Positions 6,967 to 14,339 of a stretch of 33,096 bases of DNA are shown here, one piece after another; positions within the stretch are counted from its first letter, which is position 1, and the number at the start of each line of letters is the position of its first letter. The notes beneath the pieces are model-generated. The model did no database searches and was not told where the DNA came from. It saw only the letters and a program-made list of their open reading frames with translations. The stretch is from contig UQDO01000025.1 in the NCBI GenBank assembly GCA_900539855.1, positions 1-33,096 of the forward strand, in the 5' to 3' direction. A program made the translations under genes and the position numbers. The DNA comes from an uncultured Oscillospiraceae bacterium (lineage in GTDB: Bacteria > Bacillota > Clostridia > Oscillospirales > Acutalibacteraceae).

Positions 6967-7821
6967 ATGAGAAACATAAAGGAACAGATTATGAAATACT
7001 GTTTCCTTATTTGTGCCTGCGTCAGCGTCGCGGCGGTTGCGGCAATATGCCTGTTTATGTTTGTGAACGGTATACCGGCAATGGGGAAAATAGGGGTATT
7101 CAAATTCCTGCTCGGTACGGAATGGAGCCCGTCAAAGGGTGTTTACGGCATACTTCCGATGATAATAGGCAGTATATATGTTACTGCCGGAGCCGCTGTG
7201 GTCGGTGTGCCGATAGGAATACTTACGGCGGTGTTTATGGTCTACTACTGTCCGGCACCGATATATAAGATAGTAAAGCCTGCCATTGATCTGCTTGCAG
7301 GAATACCCTCGATAGTCTACGGATTTTTCGGACTTGTCGTGATAGTGCCGGTTATACAGGATCTTCTCGGTACGAGCGGCAAGGGTGTGCTGACGGCTTC
7401 AATACTTTTAGGGCTTATGATACTTCCGACCATCATAAGCACTGCGGAGTCGTCACTGAGGGCAGCGCCCGATATGTACTATGAAGGCGCTCTGGCACTC
7501 GGAGCCACCAAGGAGCGCAGCATTTTCGGAGCCGTGTTCCCGGCGGCAAGATCGGGAATACTGTCAGGCGTGATACTCGGAATAGGCAGGGCGATAGGCG
7601 AGACTATGGCGGTCGTGATAGTTGCCGGAAACCAGGCGGTCATACCGAAATCGCTTACCGACGGCGTCAGAACTCTTACCGCCAATATCGTTCTTGAAAT
7701 GGCGTATGCCGCAGAGCTTCACCGTGAGGCGCTCATAGCAACGGCTGTTGTACTTTTTGTCTTTATCCTTGCTATTAACCTCTGCTTCTCCGCTATCAAG
7801 AGAAAGGCGGTAAAGGTATGA
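6967..7821 (+). CDS. pstC: Phosphate ABC transporter permease PstC
   Basis: Inner-membrane permease of about 284 aa, one of the pair forming the phosphate channel with PstA. The first TM covers FLICACVSVAAVAAICLFMF, followed by the PstC-type stretch NGIPAMGKIGVFKFLLGTEW. The transport domain includes IDLLAGIPSIVYGFFGLVVI and the coupling loop ALGATKERSIFGAVFPAARSG. Start choice is uncertain: ATG 6967 has GAGG only 2 nt upstream, while ATG 6991 has AAAGGA 7 nt upstream and would shorten the protein by 8 residues. It overlaps pstA by 4 bp (ATGA). Confidence 0.92.
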   Translation: MRNIKEQIMKYCFLICACVSVAAVAAICLFMFVNGIPAMGKIGVFKFLLGTEWSPSKGVYGILPMIIGSIYVTAGAAVVGVPIGILTAVFMVYYCPAPIYKIVKPAIDLLAGIPSIVYGFFGLVVIVPVIQDLLGTSGKGVLTASILLGLMILPTIISTAESSLRAAPDMYYEGALALGATKERSIFGAVFPAARSGILSGVILGIGRAIGETMAVVIVAGNQAVIPKSLTDGVRTLTANIVLEMAYAAELHREALIATAVVLFVFILAINLCFSAIKRKAVKV

Positions 7822-8660
7822 AAAAAGCTTTAAAGGACCGCTGCCGTCACCCGTTATCATTTATAGTTTTTATACTGATAATCCTTGCGGCAGTCATAAC
7901 GGTCGGTGCAATGCTCTTTATAGTCGCCTATATCCTTATAAAGGGAATACCGCACCTCTCTTTGGAAATGTTCGAATTTACCTATAATTCGGAAAACCTT
8001 TCCATGATGCCGGCTATTATAAACACGCTTATAATGACCGTGCTGACCCTGATCATAGCCGTGCCGGTCGGAATTTTATCGGCGGTTTATCTTGTTGAGT
8101 ACGCAAAACGCGGTTCAAAGCTTGTTTCGGTCATCAGAATAACGACCGAAACGCTTTCGGGAATACCGTCGATAGTTTTCGGTTTGTTCGGATATCTCGC
8201 GTTCGTGATCGCGACCGGCTGGAGGAACTCCCTTATAGCCGGTGCGCTTACCCTTGCTATAATGGTGCTGCCGACAATAATACGCACTACCGAGGAGGCG
8301 CTCATCGCAGTGCCAGACTCGTACCGTGAAGGCAGCTACGGCCTCGGTGCCGGAAAGTTGAGAACGATATTCAAAATAGTCCTGCCGTCGGCAGTGCCCG
8401 GTATTTTATCGGGCGTGATATTATCGATAGGCAGAATAGTGGGCGAAACGGCGGCGCTGATATTCACATCGGGTACGGTGGCTGCGGTGCCGCAGAAGCT
8501 GACCGACAGCGCAAGGACGCTTGCGGTGCACATGTACTGCCTCATGACCGAGGGACTTTATACCGGTCAGGCATACGCGACGGCGGTCATCCTTATAGTA
8601 ATGGTGCTTCTTATAAACGGACTTTCCGGTCTTATAGCACACAAAATAGCAAAGCGGTGA
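7818..8660 (+). CDS. pstA: Phosphate ABC transporter permease PstA
   Basis: Permease of 280 aa, partner of PstC. An N-terminal TM (FIVFILIILAAVITVGAMLF) is followed by the PstA-typical ILIKGIPHLSLEMF. The core has TETLSGIPSIVFGLFGYLAF and the ATPase-coupling loop GLGAGKLRTIFKIVLPSAVPG, then GRIVGETAALIFTSG. The start overlaps the pstC stop by 4 bp, implying coupled translation and a 1:1 ratio of the two permeases. The length is usual for the family. Confidence 0.95.
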   Translation: MKKALKDRCRHPLSFIVFILIILAAVITVGAMLFIVAYILIKGIPHLSLEMFEFTYNSENLSMMPAIINTLIMTVLTLIIAVPVGILSAVYLVEYAKRGSKLVSVIRITTETLSGIPSIVFGLFGYLAFVIATGWRNSLIAGALTLAIMVLPTIIRTTEEALIAVPDSYREGSYGLGAGKLRTIFKIVLPSAVPGILSGVILSIGRIVGETAALIFTSGTVAAVPQKLTDSARTLAVHMYCLMTEGLYTGQAYATAVILIVMVLLINGLSGLIAHKIAKR

Positions 8661-8672
8661 GGAAAAAAGAGT

Positions 8673-9422
8673 ATGGGAAAAATAGATATAAAGAAACTGG
8701 AGCTTTATTACGGAGACTTCAAGGCGATAAAGGGAATAGATCTTGAAATTCCGGAAAAGGAAATAACTGCATTCATAGGACCGTCGGGCTGCGGAAAATC
8801 GACCGTTCTCAAAACACTCAACAGAATGAACGACCTTGTTGAAAACTGCAGGATAACGGGAACAATAACACTTGACGGCGCCGATATATATAAGGACATG
8901 GACGTAAGCGCTCTGCGTAAAAGGGTAGGCATGGTCTTTCAGAAGCCGAATCCGTTTCCTATGAGCGTTTACGACAACGTTGCATTCGGACCGCGCACCC
9001 ATGGTATACATTCAAAGGCAAAGCTTGACGAGATAGTTGAAAGCTCGCTTGTGAAGGCTGCCCTTTGGGACGATGTGAAGGATCGCCTTAAGAAGAGCGC
9101 TCTTGCGCTTTCGGGCGGTCAGCAGCAGAGGCTCTGCATTGCGAGGGCGCTTGCCGTTGAGCCTGAGGTACTGCTCCTTGACGAGCCGACCTCGGCACTC
9201 GATCCTATATCCACTTCTAAAATAGAGGATCTGCTGACCGAGCTGCGCGGACAGTACACAATAGTAATAGTTACCCACAACATGCAGCAGGCGACCCGTA
9301 TATCCGACAAGACCGCATTTTTCCTGCTCGGAGAGGTAATAGAATTCGGAGATACGGATAAAATGTTTTCAGTGCCCAAGGATAAAAGGACAGAGGACTA
9401 TATCACGGGGAGGTTCGGATAA
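8673..9422 (+). CDS. pstB: Phosphate ABC transporter ATP-binding protein PstB
   Basis: ATPase of 249 aa driving the Pst importer. Walker A is GPSGCGKST (residues 36-44), the Q loop is VFQKPNPFP, the signature is LSGGQQQR (from residue 146), Walker B is VLLLDEPTSALDP and the switch histidine lies in VTHNMQQA. The NRMNDL insertion after Walker A and the phrase QKPNPFPMSVYDNV are diagnostic of PstB among ABC ATPases. GAGGAAAAAAGAGT precedes the ATG, 12 bp after pstA. Its stop overlaps the phoU start by one base. Confidence 0.97.
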   Translation: MGKIDIKKLELYYGDFKAIKGIDLEIPEKEITAFIGPSGCGKSTVLKTLNRMNDLVENCRITGTITLDGADIYKDMDVSALRKRVGMVFQKPNPFPMSVYDNVAFGPRTHGIHSKAKLDEIVESSLVKAALWDDVKDRLKKSALALSGGQQQRLCIARALAVEPEVLLLDEPTSALDPISTSKIEDLLTELRGQYTIVIVTHNMQQATRISDKTAFFLLGEVIEFGDTDKMFSVPKDKRTEDYITGRFG

Positions 9423-10072
9423 TGAGAACACATTTCGACGAGCAGCTTAAAGATCTGCACAACGAGCTGGTTACAATGGGCAGCATGTGCGAGGAAGCAA
9501 TATCGCTTGCCATAAGAGCGCTGACCGAAAACGATGCGGCTCTGACCGAAAAGGTTTTTGCGGTTGACTCTGAAATAGACGAAAAGGAACGCGAAATAGA
9601 GCGTCTTTGTATGCAGCTGCTGCTTAAACAGCAGCCTGTGGCAAAGGATCTCAGGGAAATATCGTCGGCACTTAAAATGATATCGGATATGGAGCGGATA
9701 GGCGATCAGGCGTCCGATATAGCCGAAATAACGCAGTATGTGCTCAAAATGGGCGGCAGGAACGGCAGCGAGAAGGACCTGAAGGAAATGGCATGTGAGG
9801 CAGTGAAAATGGTCACCGACAGTGTTACCTCCTTTGTACAAAGGGATCTCGGCCTTGCACATGCGGTCATGAAATATGACGATATTGTCGACGGCTGGTT
9901 CATCAAAATGAAAAAGGAACTGATTGAGCTGGTCTCACGCGACGGTGCCAAAGGCGAATACGGGATTGATCTGCTTATGATCGCCAAATACCTTGAGAGA
10001 ATAGGCGACCATGCCACCAACATTGCCGAATGGGTGGCTTATTCGATAACCGGCGTGCACGAAAAGGCGTAG
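9422..10072 (+). CDS. phoU: Phosphate signalling protein PhoU
   Basis: Cytoplasmic all-helical protein of 216 aa with two PhoU three-helix repeats. Each repeat contains the metal-binding signature: ERIGDQASDIAE in the first and ERIGDHATNIAEW in the second. PhoU links the Pst transporter to the PhoR kinase and restrains both phosphate uptake and Pho-regulon expression when phosphate is plentiful. The ATG overlaps the pstB stop (TAATG), giving coupled translation. It is the last gene of the operon, followed by a strong terminator. The PhoU-like tail of the symporter at 4134 gives this locus a second protein of the same fold. Confidence 0.96.
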   Translation: MRTHFDEQLKDLHNELVTMGSMCEEAISLAIRALTENDAALTEKVFAVDSEIDEKEREIERLCMQLLLKQQPVAKDLREISSALKMISDMERIGDQASDIAEITQYVLKMGGRNGSEKDLKEMACEAVKMVTDSVTSFVQRDLGLAHAVMKYDDIVDGWFIKMKKELIELVSRDGAKGEYGIDLLMIAKYLERIGDHATNIAEWVAYSITGVHEKA

Positions 10073-10076
10073 TGTG

Positions 10077-10105
10077 TTGACAAAGCGGCTCATGTGAAGT
10101 AAAAT
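10077..10105 (+). promoter_or_regulatory. Promoter for the downstream PLPC gene, overlapping a terminator
   Basis: TTGACA (10077-10082) and TAAAAT (10100-10105) are separated by 17 bp, close to the sigma-A consensus. The -10 overlaps the first bases of the pst terminator stem. RNA starting near 10112 would lack the outer part of that stem and so might escape termination. This would serve the gene at 10162. Confidence 0.6.
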
Positions 10106-10150
10106 AACAGACGGGGGCGAACATGTGTGCCTCTGCCTGTTATTTTTTAA
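10101..10150 (+). terminator. Terminator of the pst-phoU operon
   Basis: A stem of 18 positions with one mismatch (10101-10118 with 10129-10146, two G-T pairs) closes a 10-nt loop. Its 3' arm runs into TTTTTT. It lies about 30 nt past the phoU stop. Confidence 0.85.
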
Positions 10151-10161
10151 GGGGTGATTTT

Positions 10162-10770
10162 ATGCCCGGTCCCATAACGCATCTGAAGGCGGCATATGCT
10201 TTCTTAGACCGGAGCAGGTTCCGCCTGCCACGGGAGCAGTTTTACTTAGGCAGCGTATGCCCCGATTCGGTGAACATAAACGGGCATGCCGCAAAGTCGC
10301 TGCGCTGGCCTGCACATCTGCGTGATGCGGATCTTGATATCTGGCAGCAAAACGCAGAGGAATTCTTGAAAGCGCACCGTGATTTTGAGGATAAAGCGTA
10401 CCTTTTCGGATACATAATGCATATCATTACCGATATAGTGTGGGACAGAAGCTTTGACAAACGACTGTACCTTATTATGGCTGCAAACGGTGTGAAAAAG
10501 GAAGATTTCAAGGAGCGCCGCTGGCAGGAGATATACGGTTTTGAAGCGAAGGAAAGGGGCACTTCCTGGGGCAGAAATACGCTCTTGGAACTCAGCCGCG
10601 CAAAGCCTCTTTCGATAGGTACGGTGAGGGCTGAAAATGTACTTGTCTGGCGTGATATGATAGTCTCAAACGCTATCCCGAAGGGCAGCGATCCGGTCTA
10701 TTTGTCCGGCGAATTCATGGATGAATTCATAGAAAAATGCGTAAATGATGCTGAAAAAATCATAAAATGA
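10162..10770 (+). CDS. Zinc-dependent phospholipase C family protein
   Basis: Soluble protein of 202 aa resembling the zinc-dependent phospholipase C/S1-P1-nuclease-like family. Metal-ligand candidates are the His of MPGPITHL, the Asp of LGSVCPDSV, HLRD near residue 50 and the GYIMHIITDIVWD block (HxxxD) around residue 85. There is no signal peptide, so it is probably cytoplasmic, unlike secreted phospholipases C. Substrate is unknown. ATG 10162 is chosen because AAGGGGTG lies just before it; the in-frame ATG at 10123 lies inside the pst terminator hairpin. It follows phoU directly, but behind a terminator and with its own promoter. Phosphate release from phospholipid is a tempting role, but it is speculation. 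Confidence 0.7.
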   Translation: MPGPITHLKAAYAFLDRSRFRLPREQFYLGSVCPDSVNINGHAAKSLRWPAHLRDADLDIWQQNAEEFLKAHRDFEDKAYLFGYIMHIITDIVWDRSFDKRLYLIMAANGVKKEDFKERRWQEIYGFEAKERGTSWGRNTLLELSRAKPLSIGTVRAENVLVWRDMIVSNAIPKGSDPVYLSGEFMDEFIEKCVNDAEKIIK

Positions 10771-10771
10771 C

Positions 10772-10799
10772 TGTTAAATTACTGTTAAAATGGTTACAA
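10772..10799. repeat. Three 11-bp-phased repeats after the PLPC gene
   Basis: CTGTTAA occurs at 10771 and 10782, and GTTACAA at 10793, each 11 bp apart. On the - strand these read TTGTAAC, TTAACAG and TTAACAG, similar to the Pho-box array at 4009. No gene start lies nearby, so this may be an orphan binding site or chance. Confidence 0.35.
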
Positions 10800-10831
10800 A
10801 ACAGCCCTTTAAAACCGCATTTTATGGGAAT

Positions 10832-10871
10832 TGAACCTCAAAAACAGCCTTTTTAAGGCTTTTTCGGGTCA
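10832..10871 (+). terminator. Terminator after the PLPC gene
   Basis: AGCCTT (10846-10851) pairs with AAGGCT (10855-10860) around TTT, followed by TTTT. Upstream AAAAA can pair with the T run to extend the stem past a bulged C. The rest of the 444-bp gap between 10771 and 11214 holds the 11-bp repeats, this terminator, AT-rich sequence without an evident ORF, and the promoter and leader of the next gene. Confidence 0.7.
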
Positions 10872-11060
10872 AAAACGTTATAAAACCGCTATTTTGTGAA
10901 TAATGTTCACAAAAAATTGTATGCTTGCACAACTTTTGAGGGAGCTGCACCCCTCAGAAAACCTCGTATTTTGAAAAAATTACAATGTTGTAACATGTTT
11001 TTCGCCCAATTTAAAAGCCGGTTTTCGTCATATTGCACAAACGATATGCACACCGAGGGG

Positions 11061-11088
11061 TTGACTTATCGGAAAAATGTCATATAAT
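11061..11088 (+). promoter_or_regulatory. Promoter of the G5/3D-domain gene
   Basis: TTGACT (11061-11066) and TATAAT (11083-11088) are 16 bp apart. A second candidate, TTGACG (11094-11099) with TATACT (11115-11120), has only 15 bp spacing. Either gives a leader of roughly 90-120 nt containing the inverted repeat at 11139-11175. Confidence 0.6.
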
Positions 11089-11138
11089 TTGTTTTGACGC
11101 CGGAACTTTGGGCGTATACTTATGTGTAAACATTAAAT

Positions 11139-11175
11139 CCGACCGATTAAATGTAACAAAATTTTAATCAGTCGG
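11139..11175 (+). promoter_or_regulatory. Leader inverted repeat before the 3D-domain gene
   Basis: CCGAC-C-GATTAAA (11139-11151) pairs with TTTAATC-A-GTCGG (11163-11175) with one mismatch, leaving an 11-nt loop. No T run follows. It could be an RNA regulatory hairpin or a protein operator in the leader. It matches no riboswitch I recognise. Confidence 0.5.
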
Positions 11176-11214
11176 AGGGGCCGGAACAGCCGGTCAAAAA
11201 TAAGGGGTTTTTGA

Positions 11215-12291
11215 ATGTTAGTAAGCTTTATAAAAAAGGCCGTTTGTGCAGCGAAAATGGTATCACCCAAAATCGCGCTCAGAATGGCGCTCTGTCTGCT
11301 CTCGGTCATCGCCGTGGCGGTCGGGTCGGGTATGATCAAGGATTATACCATACTCGACGGAGACAGCACCTATAAGGTTTCTACCTATGCCGACGATATG
11401 TCGCAGGTGCTTGAGCTCGCAGGAGTACAGTTGGGCACAAACGATGCAGCGGATTTAAGCGACAGCGGCAGCAATATTATCACTGTCGACCGCACCTATT
11501 CCACCACAGTAAATGAAGATGCGCTTCTTGCGGCTGCCAAGATAAGCGAGAGCGTAAGATCCTATACCGACGAGCTGCTCTTAGGCGTCGGTGCCGCAAG
11601 CGGCGGTGTTTTGAGCGATGATTCCGTTCCCGGAGTCAGCATGGCAAAAAGATGTGTTGTAGAATACACATACGAGACAGTCAAGCAGACCGTAAAATTC
11701 GGCTATAAGACCGTTTACAGCGATCAGCTTGAAAAGGGCAAATCTACCGTTACCAAGGGCAAAAACGGCGAGAAGGAGATAGTTTACAAGATCAAGAGAG
11801 TGGACGGTGTGATAACCGAAAGCGAAATTGAGAGCGAGACTGTCACCCTTAAGGCGACGCCTCAGATAGAGACTATAGGCACGCGCCGCGTTTACAGTTC
11901 AGCCGCAGCTGTAAAGACAAGTGAGGATGTAAAATGCATATCTACGCTTGTGCCCTCGAAGCCTATTGAGCTTGATGCCAACGGCATACCGGTGTCATAT
12001 AAAAATGTTCTGACCGGAAAAGCCACAGCGTATTACGGCGGCACCTACTGTGCTACCGGCGTCAAGGCGCAGCCGGGCTATATAGCGGTAAATCCCAATC
12101 AGATACCGTACGGTACGAAAATGTATATCGTTTCTGCCGACGGAAAATATGTCTACGGCTATGCGGTCGCGGCTGATACGGGCGGCTTTGCCTATAACGG
12201 CAGCGGCACGATGGTTGATCTCAGATTCAACACCCGTGGTGAATGTTATTCATTCGGCCGCAGGACGGTAAATGTTTATATTCTTGATTAG
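11215..12291 (+). CDS. Cell-wall-active protein with G5 and 3D domains
   Basis: Membrane-anchored extracytoplasmic protein of 358 aa in the YabE/RpfB-like group. A TM anchor spans about residues 24-41. A DUF348-like ubiquitin-fold segment follows (TYKVSTYADDMSQVLELAGV). A G5 domain covers about 155-235, and a C-terminal 3D domain about 268-358, starting at ATAYYGG. The 3D acidic residues of AVAADTGGF and MVDLRF, which form the lytic-transglycosylase-like active site, are present, so it probably cleaves peptidoglycan. AAGGGG lies 7 nt before the ATG. The clostridial arrangement of three DUF348 repeats is reduced here to one recognisable copy. It precedes a ComEA-like gene separated by a GC-rich hairpin. 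Confidence 0.82.
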   Translation: MLVSFIKKAVCAAKMVSPKIALRMALCLLSVIAVAVGSGMIKDYTILDGDSTYKVSTYADDMSQVLELAGVQLGTNDAADLSDSGSNIITVDRTYSTTVNEDALLAAAKISESVRSYTDELLLGVGAASGGVLSDDSVPGVSMAKRCVVEYTYETVKQTVKFGYKTVYSDQLEKGKSTVTKGKNGEKEIVYKIKRVDGVITESEIESETVTLKATPQIETIGTRRVYSSAAAVKTSEDVKCISTLVPSKPIELDANGIPVSYKNVLTGKATAYYGGTYCATGVKAQPGYIAVNPNQIPYGTKMYIVSADGKYVYGYAVAADTGGFAYNGSGTMVDLRFNTRGECYSFGRRTVNVYILD

Positions 12292-12297
12292 TCAACA

Positions 12298-12322
12298 GAC
12301 CGGGGCGCATTTCGCCCCGGTC
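12298..12322 (+). other. GC-rich intercistronic hairpin
   Basis: GACCGGGGCG and CGCCCCGGTC form a perfect 10-bp stem around CATTT, 6 nt after the 3D-gene stop and just before the ComEA-like start. The sequence after it (ATATTCGG) has no T run, so it is not a classical terminator. It may protect the upstream mRNA or reduce expression of the next gene. Confidence 0.6.
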
Positions 12323-12338
12323 ATATTCGGTGAGAAAC

Positions 12339-12785
12339 ATGTCCGAAAAATCAAACATTGTAGAAAAGATAATATTGTTTGCGGTTTTTGTTGTTTTCGC
12401 AATAATAATCGTGTCCTTTGCCTTCAACATGGAAAGGATAGATGTAAAAGAGCCTCAGAGCGACGGCTCTTTTCAGTATGTAACATCATCAAAGCCGGAG
12501 TACAAATCATCATATGACGAGCAGGTAAGTAACCTGCCGTCGGACGGCGGCGACAGTTCGGACGGTACGGCATCGGTGCCGGCAGCAGGTGGGAAGATAA
12601 ATCTGAATACCGCAACGGTCGAGCAGCTTATCTCACTGCCCGGAATAGGCGAGAAAAAGGCTGAAGCCATAATTAAGTACCGCAATGAACACGGGCGCTT
12701 TTCCTCGACCGAGCAGCTGCTTGATGTAAGCGGCATAGGCGACGCTACATATGAAAAGCTCAAAGATCTTGTGACCGCGGAATGA
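12339..12785 (+). CDS. ComEA-like helix-hairpin-helix DNA-binding protein
   Basis: Small membrane-anchored protein of 148 aa. One TM segment (about 9-28, IILFAVFVVFAIIIVSFAF) is followed by a low-complexity Ser/Asp/Gly linker. Tandem HhH motifs cover about 84-148: INLNTATVEQLISLPGIG and LLDVSGIGDATYEKLKDL. This is the C-terminal DNA-binding part of the competence receptor ComEA, which binds incoming double-stranded DNA outside the membrane. The SLBB domain of full-length ComEA is missing, and no comEC lies nearby, so a role in DNA uptake is likely but unproven. ATG 12339 is chosen with GGTGAG upstream; an in-frame GTG at 12330 would add three residues. Confidence 0.78.
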   Translation: MSEKSNIVEKIILFAVFVVFAIIIVSFAFNMERIDVKEPQSDGSFQYVTSSKPEYKSSYDEQVSNLPSDGGDSSDGTASVPAAGGKINLNTATVEQLISLPGIGEKKAEAIIKYRNEHGRFSSTEQLLDVSGIGDATYEKLKDLVTAE

Positions 12786-12913
12786 CGACAGTGTCCCTGT
12801 GCCTCATGATGCAGTGTCTGAAAATGTAAATATATGTATTGAATCGACGCGGCAGGACACTCAAGGCTCGTTCGGCTCAGTCTGTCAATTAATTATACGA
12901 ATGCTATTCAACT

Positions 12914-12928
12914 ATAAACTAAAATTTA
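12914..12928 (+). repeat. 15-bp motif ATAAACTAAAATTTA, copy 2
   Basis: Identical to the copy at 78-92 and again about 20 nt from an A run that opens a terminator hairpin. It lies beyond the ychF 3' end and points towards it. A -10-like TACAAT (12933-12938) follows. The rest of 12786-12955 shows no gene that I can support. Confidence 0.5.
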
Positions 12929-12948
12929 TTTTTACAATGTAAGATGTT

Positions 12949-12989
12949 AAAAAGACGCGCATGGCAATATTGCCATGCGCGCGTTTTTT
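12949..12989. terminator. Perfect palindromic bidirectional terminator between comEA-like and ychF
   Basis: A 26-bp perfect palindrome (12956-12981) is flanked by AAAAAG on the left and TTTTTT on the right. It can therefore stop transcription from the ComEA-like gene on the + strand and from ychF on the - strand. Confidence 0.9.
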
Positions 12990-13014
12990 ATGTTTATATT
13001 TATTGCAGACATTA

Positions 13015-14121
13015 TCAGACGTTGAAAAGGAAGTGGACAACATCGCCGTCCTGCATGACGTATTCCTTGCCCTCGCTTCTTAACAGACCCTTTTCCCTGG
13101 CGGTTATAAGGGCTTTGTCGTCGTTTCCGCATGCAATAAGATCGTCAAAACTGACCACCTCTGCACGGATAAATCCCTTTTCAAAATCGCTGTGTATCTT
13201 TCCGGCTGCCTGAGGAGCCTTTGTGCCCTTCTTTATTGTCCACGCCCTGACCTCCGGCTGACCGGCTGTGAGGTAGGATATCAGTCCGAGCAGCGAATAA
13301 CAGGTCTTTATAAGACGGTCGAGTCCGGAATGTTCAAGCCCCAGCTCACCTAAGAACATTTCCTTGTCTTCCTCGCTCATTTCGGCAATGTCAGCCTCAA
13401 GTGACGCGCAGATCGGCAGTGTCTCGGCACCTTCGGCGGCAGCCATCTCCTTGACCTTGTTGTAGCGGACATTGGTGTCTATGTTATTTTTAAAATCGTC
13501 CTCGCTCATGTTGCAGGCATATATGACCGGCTTTGACGAGAGCAGCTCTATGGTGCTGAGTATCGCGGCTTCCGTGTCGTCCGTTTCGACCGAACGTGCG
13601 GTCCTGCCTGATTCAAGTTCCTTTATAAGCCGCTTTATAAAATCGACCTCTGTCTGGTACGACTTGTCGCCCTTGAGCGCCTTCTGGGCCTTGTCAAGCC
13701 TGCGTTCAAGCACCTCAAGGTCGGACAGTATCAGCTCAAGATTTATGGTCTCGATATCGCGTATGGGATCTACCGAGCCTTCAACATGTATGATGTCATC
13801 ATTATCAAAGCAGCGTACGACATGGACTATAGCGTCGACCTCGCGTATGTGCGACAAAAATTTATTGCCGAGTCCCTCGCCCTTTGAGGCGCCCTTTACA
13901 AGTCCTGCTATATCGACAAACTCGATGACTGCCGGTGTGAATTTTACCGGATGATACATTTCCGCCAGCTTGTCCAGCCTTTTATCAGGCACTGACACCA
14001 TGCCGACGTTCGGCTCTATGGTGCAGAACGGGTAGTTTGCCGACTGCGCGCCTGCGTTGGTTATTGCGTTAAAAAGCGTTGATTTTCCGACATTCGGAAG
14101 ACCCACTATTCCGAGTTTCAT
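13015..14121 (-). CDS. ychF: Redox-regulated ATPase YchF (Obg-like)
   Basis: Cytoplasmic P-loop NTPase of 368 aa, the standard length. G1 is GLPNVGKSTLF (from about residue 6), switch II is VDIAGLVKGASKGEGLG, and the specificity region is YACNMSEDD in place of the GTP-type NKxD, matching the family's preference for ATP. A coiled-coil arm follows G3, and a TGS domain ends the protein (KIHSDFEKGFIRAEVVSFDD, GDVVHFLFNV). YchF binds ribosomes and affects stress responses. Start at 14121 is chosen: GGAG lies 8 nt before this ATG, and the family begins MKLGIVGLPNVG. The gene is monocistronic, with its own promoter and terminator. Confidence 0.96.
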   Translation of the reverse strand: MKLGIVGLPNVGKSTLFNAITNAGAQSANYPFCTIEPNVGMVSVPDKRLDKLAEMYHPVKFTPAVIEFVDIAGLVKGASKGEGLGNKFLSHIREVDAIVHVVRCFDNDDIIHVEGSVDPIRDIETINLELILSDLEVLERRLDKAQKALKGDKSYQTEVDFIKRLIKELESGRTARSVETDDTEAAILSTIELLSSKPVIYACNMSEDDFKNNIDTNVRYNKVKEMAAAEGAETLPICASLEADIAEMSEEDKEMFLGELGLEHSGLDRLIKTCYSLLGLISYLTAGQPEVRAWTIKKGTKAPQAAGKIHSDFEKGFIRAEVVSFDDLIACGNDDKALITAREKGLLRSEGKEYVMQDGDVVHFLFNV

Positions 14122-14160
14122 ATAAAGCACTCCGTTTCGGTTATTAATCTCCTTATGTAT

Positions 14161-14177
14161 GACTGCGATACGCAGTC
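14161..14177 (-). promoter_or_regulatory. Palindrome at the predicted ychF transcription start
   Basis: GACTGCG and CGCAGTC form a perfect 7-bp inverted repeat around ATA. The predicted ychF transcript starts at about 14178, so the palindrome covers the first bases of the mRNA. It would act either as a 5'-terminal stabilising hairpin or as a repressor operator. Confidence 0.5.
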
Positions 14178-14184
14178 TTAGTTG

Positions 14185-14213
14185 ATTATATATTTTTTTG
14201 AAAGCTTTTTCAA
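14185..14213 (-). promoter_or_regulatory. Sigma-A promoter of ychF
   Basis: On the - strand TTGAAA (14208-14213) and TATAAT (14185-14190) are 17 bp apart. Only 57 nt separate the predicted start from the ychF ATG. Confidence 0.75.
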
Positions 14214-14263
14214 CAACAATCGGTCAATTTTATGAAAAAACATGAAATTCGGGAAATTTACTC

Positions 14264-14292
14264 TTTAAATATCGGAGACAATATTGTATAAT
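14264..14292 (+). promoter_or_regulatory. Promoter of the hprK operon
   Basis: TTTAAA (14264-14269) and TATAAT (14287-14292) are 17 bp apart, 48 nt before the hprK ATG. No other good promoter is seen before 22.5 kb, so it may drive hprK through to the deacetylase gene. Confidence 0.6.
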
Positions 14293-14339
14293 ACACTGTA
14301 GGCATTTTGCACGATGCTAAGGGACAGGGGGTAAGCGTT

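Noticed and set aside
10123..10161. Upstream ATG extending the PLPC protein by 13 residues
   Set aside because: The ATG lies in the loop and stem of the pst terminator and lacks a ribosome binding site. AAGGGGTG serves the ATG at 10162.
11094..11120. Second promoter TTGACG/TATACT for the 3D-domain gene as primary start
   Set aside because: Spacing is only 15 bp; the promoter at 11061-11088 is better. It is kept only as an alternative.
12786..12912. Possible small gene or RNA in the gap after the ComEA-like gene
   Set aside because: No frame has a ribosome binding site. The only symmetry (GTGTCC and GGACAC about 60 bp apart) is too weak to call.
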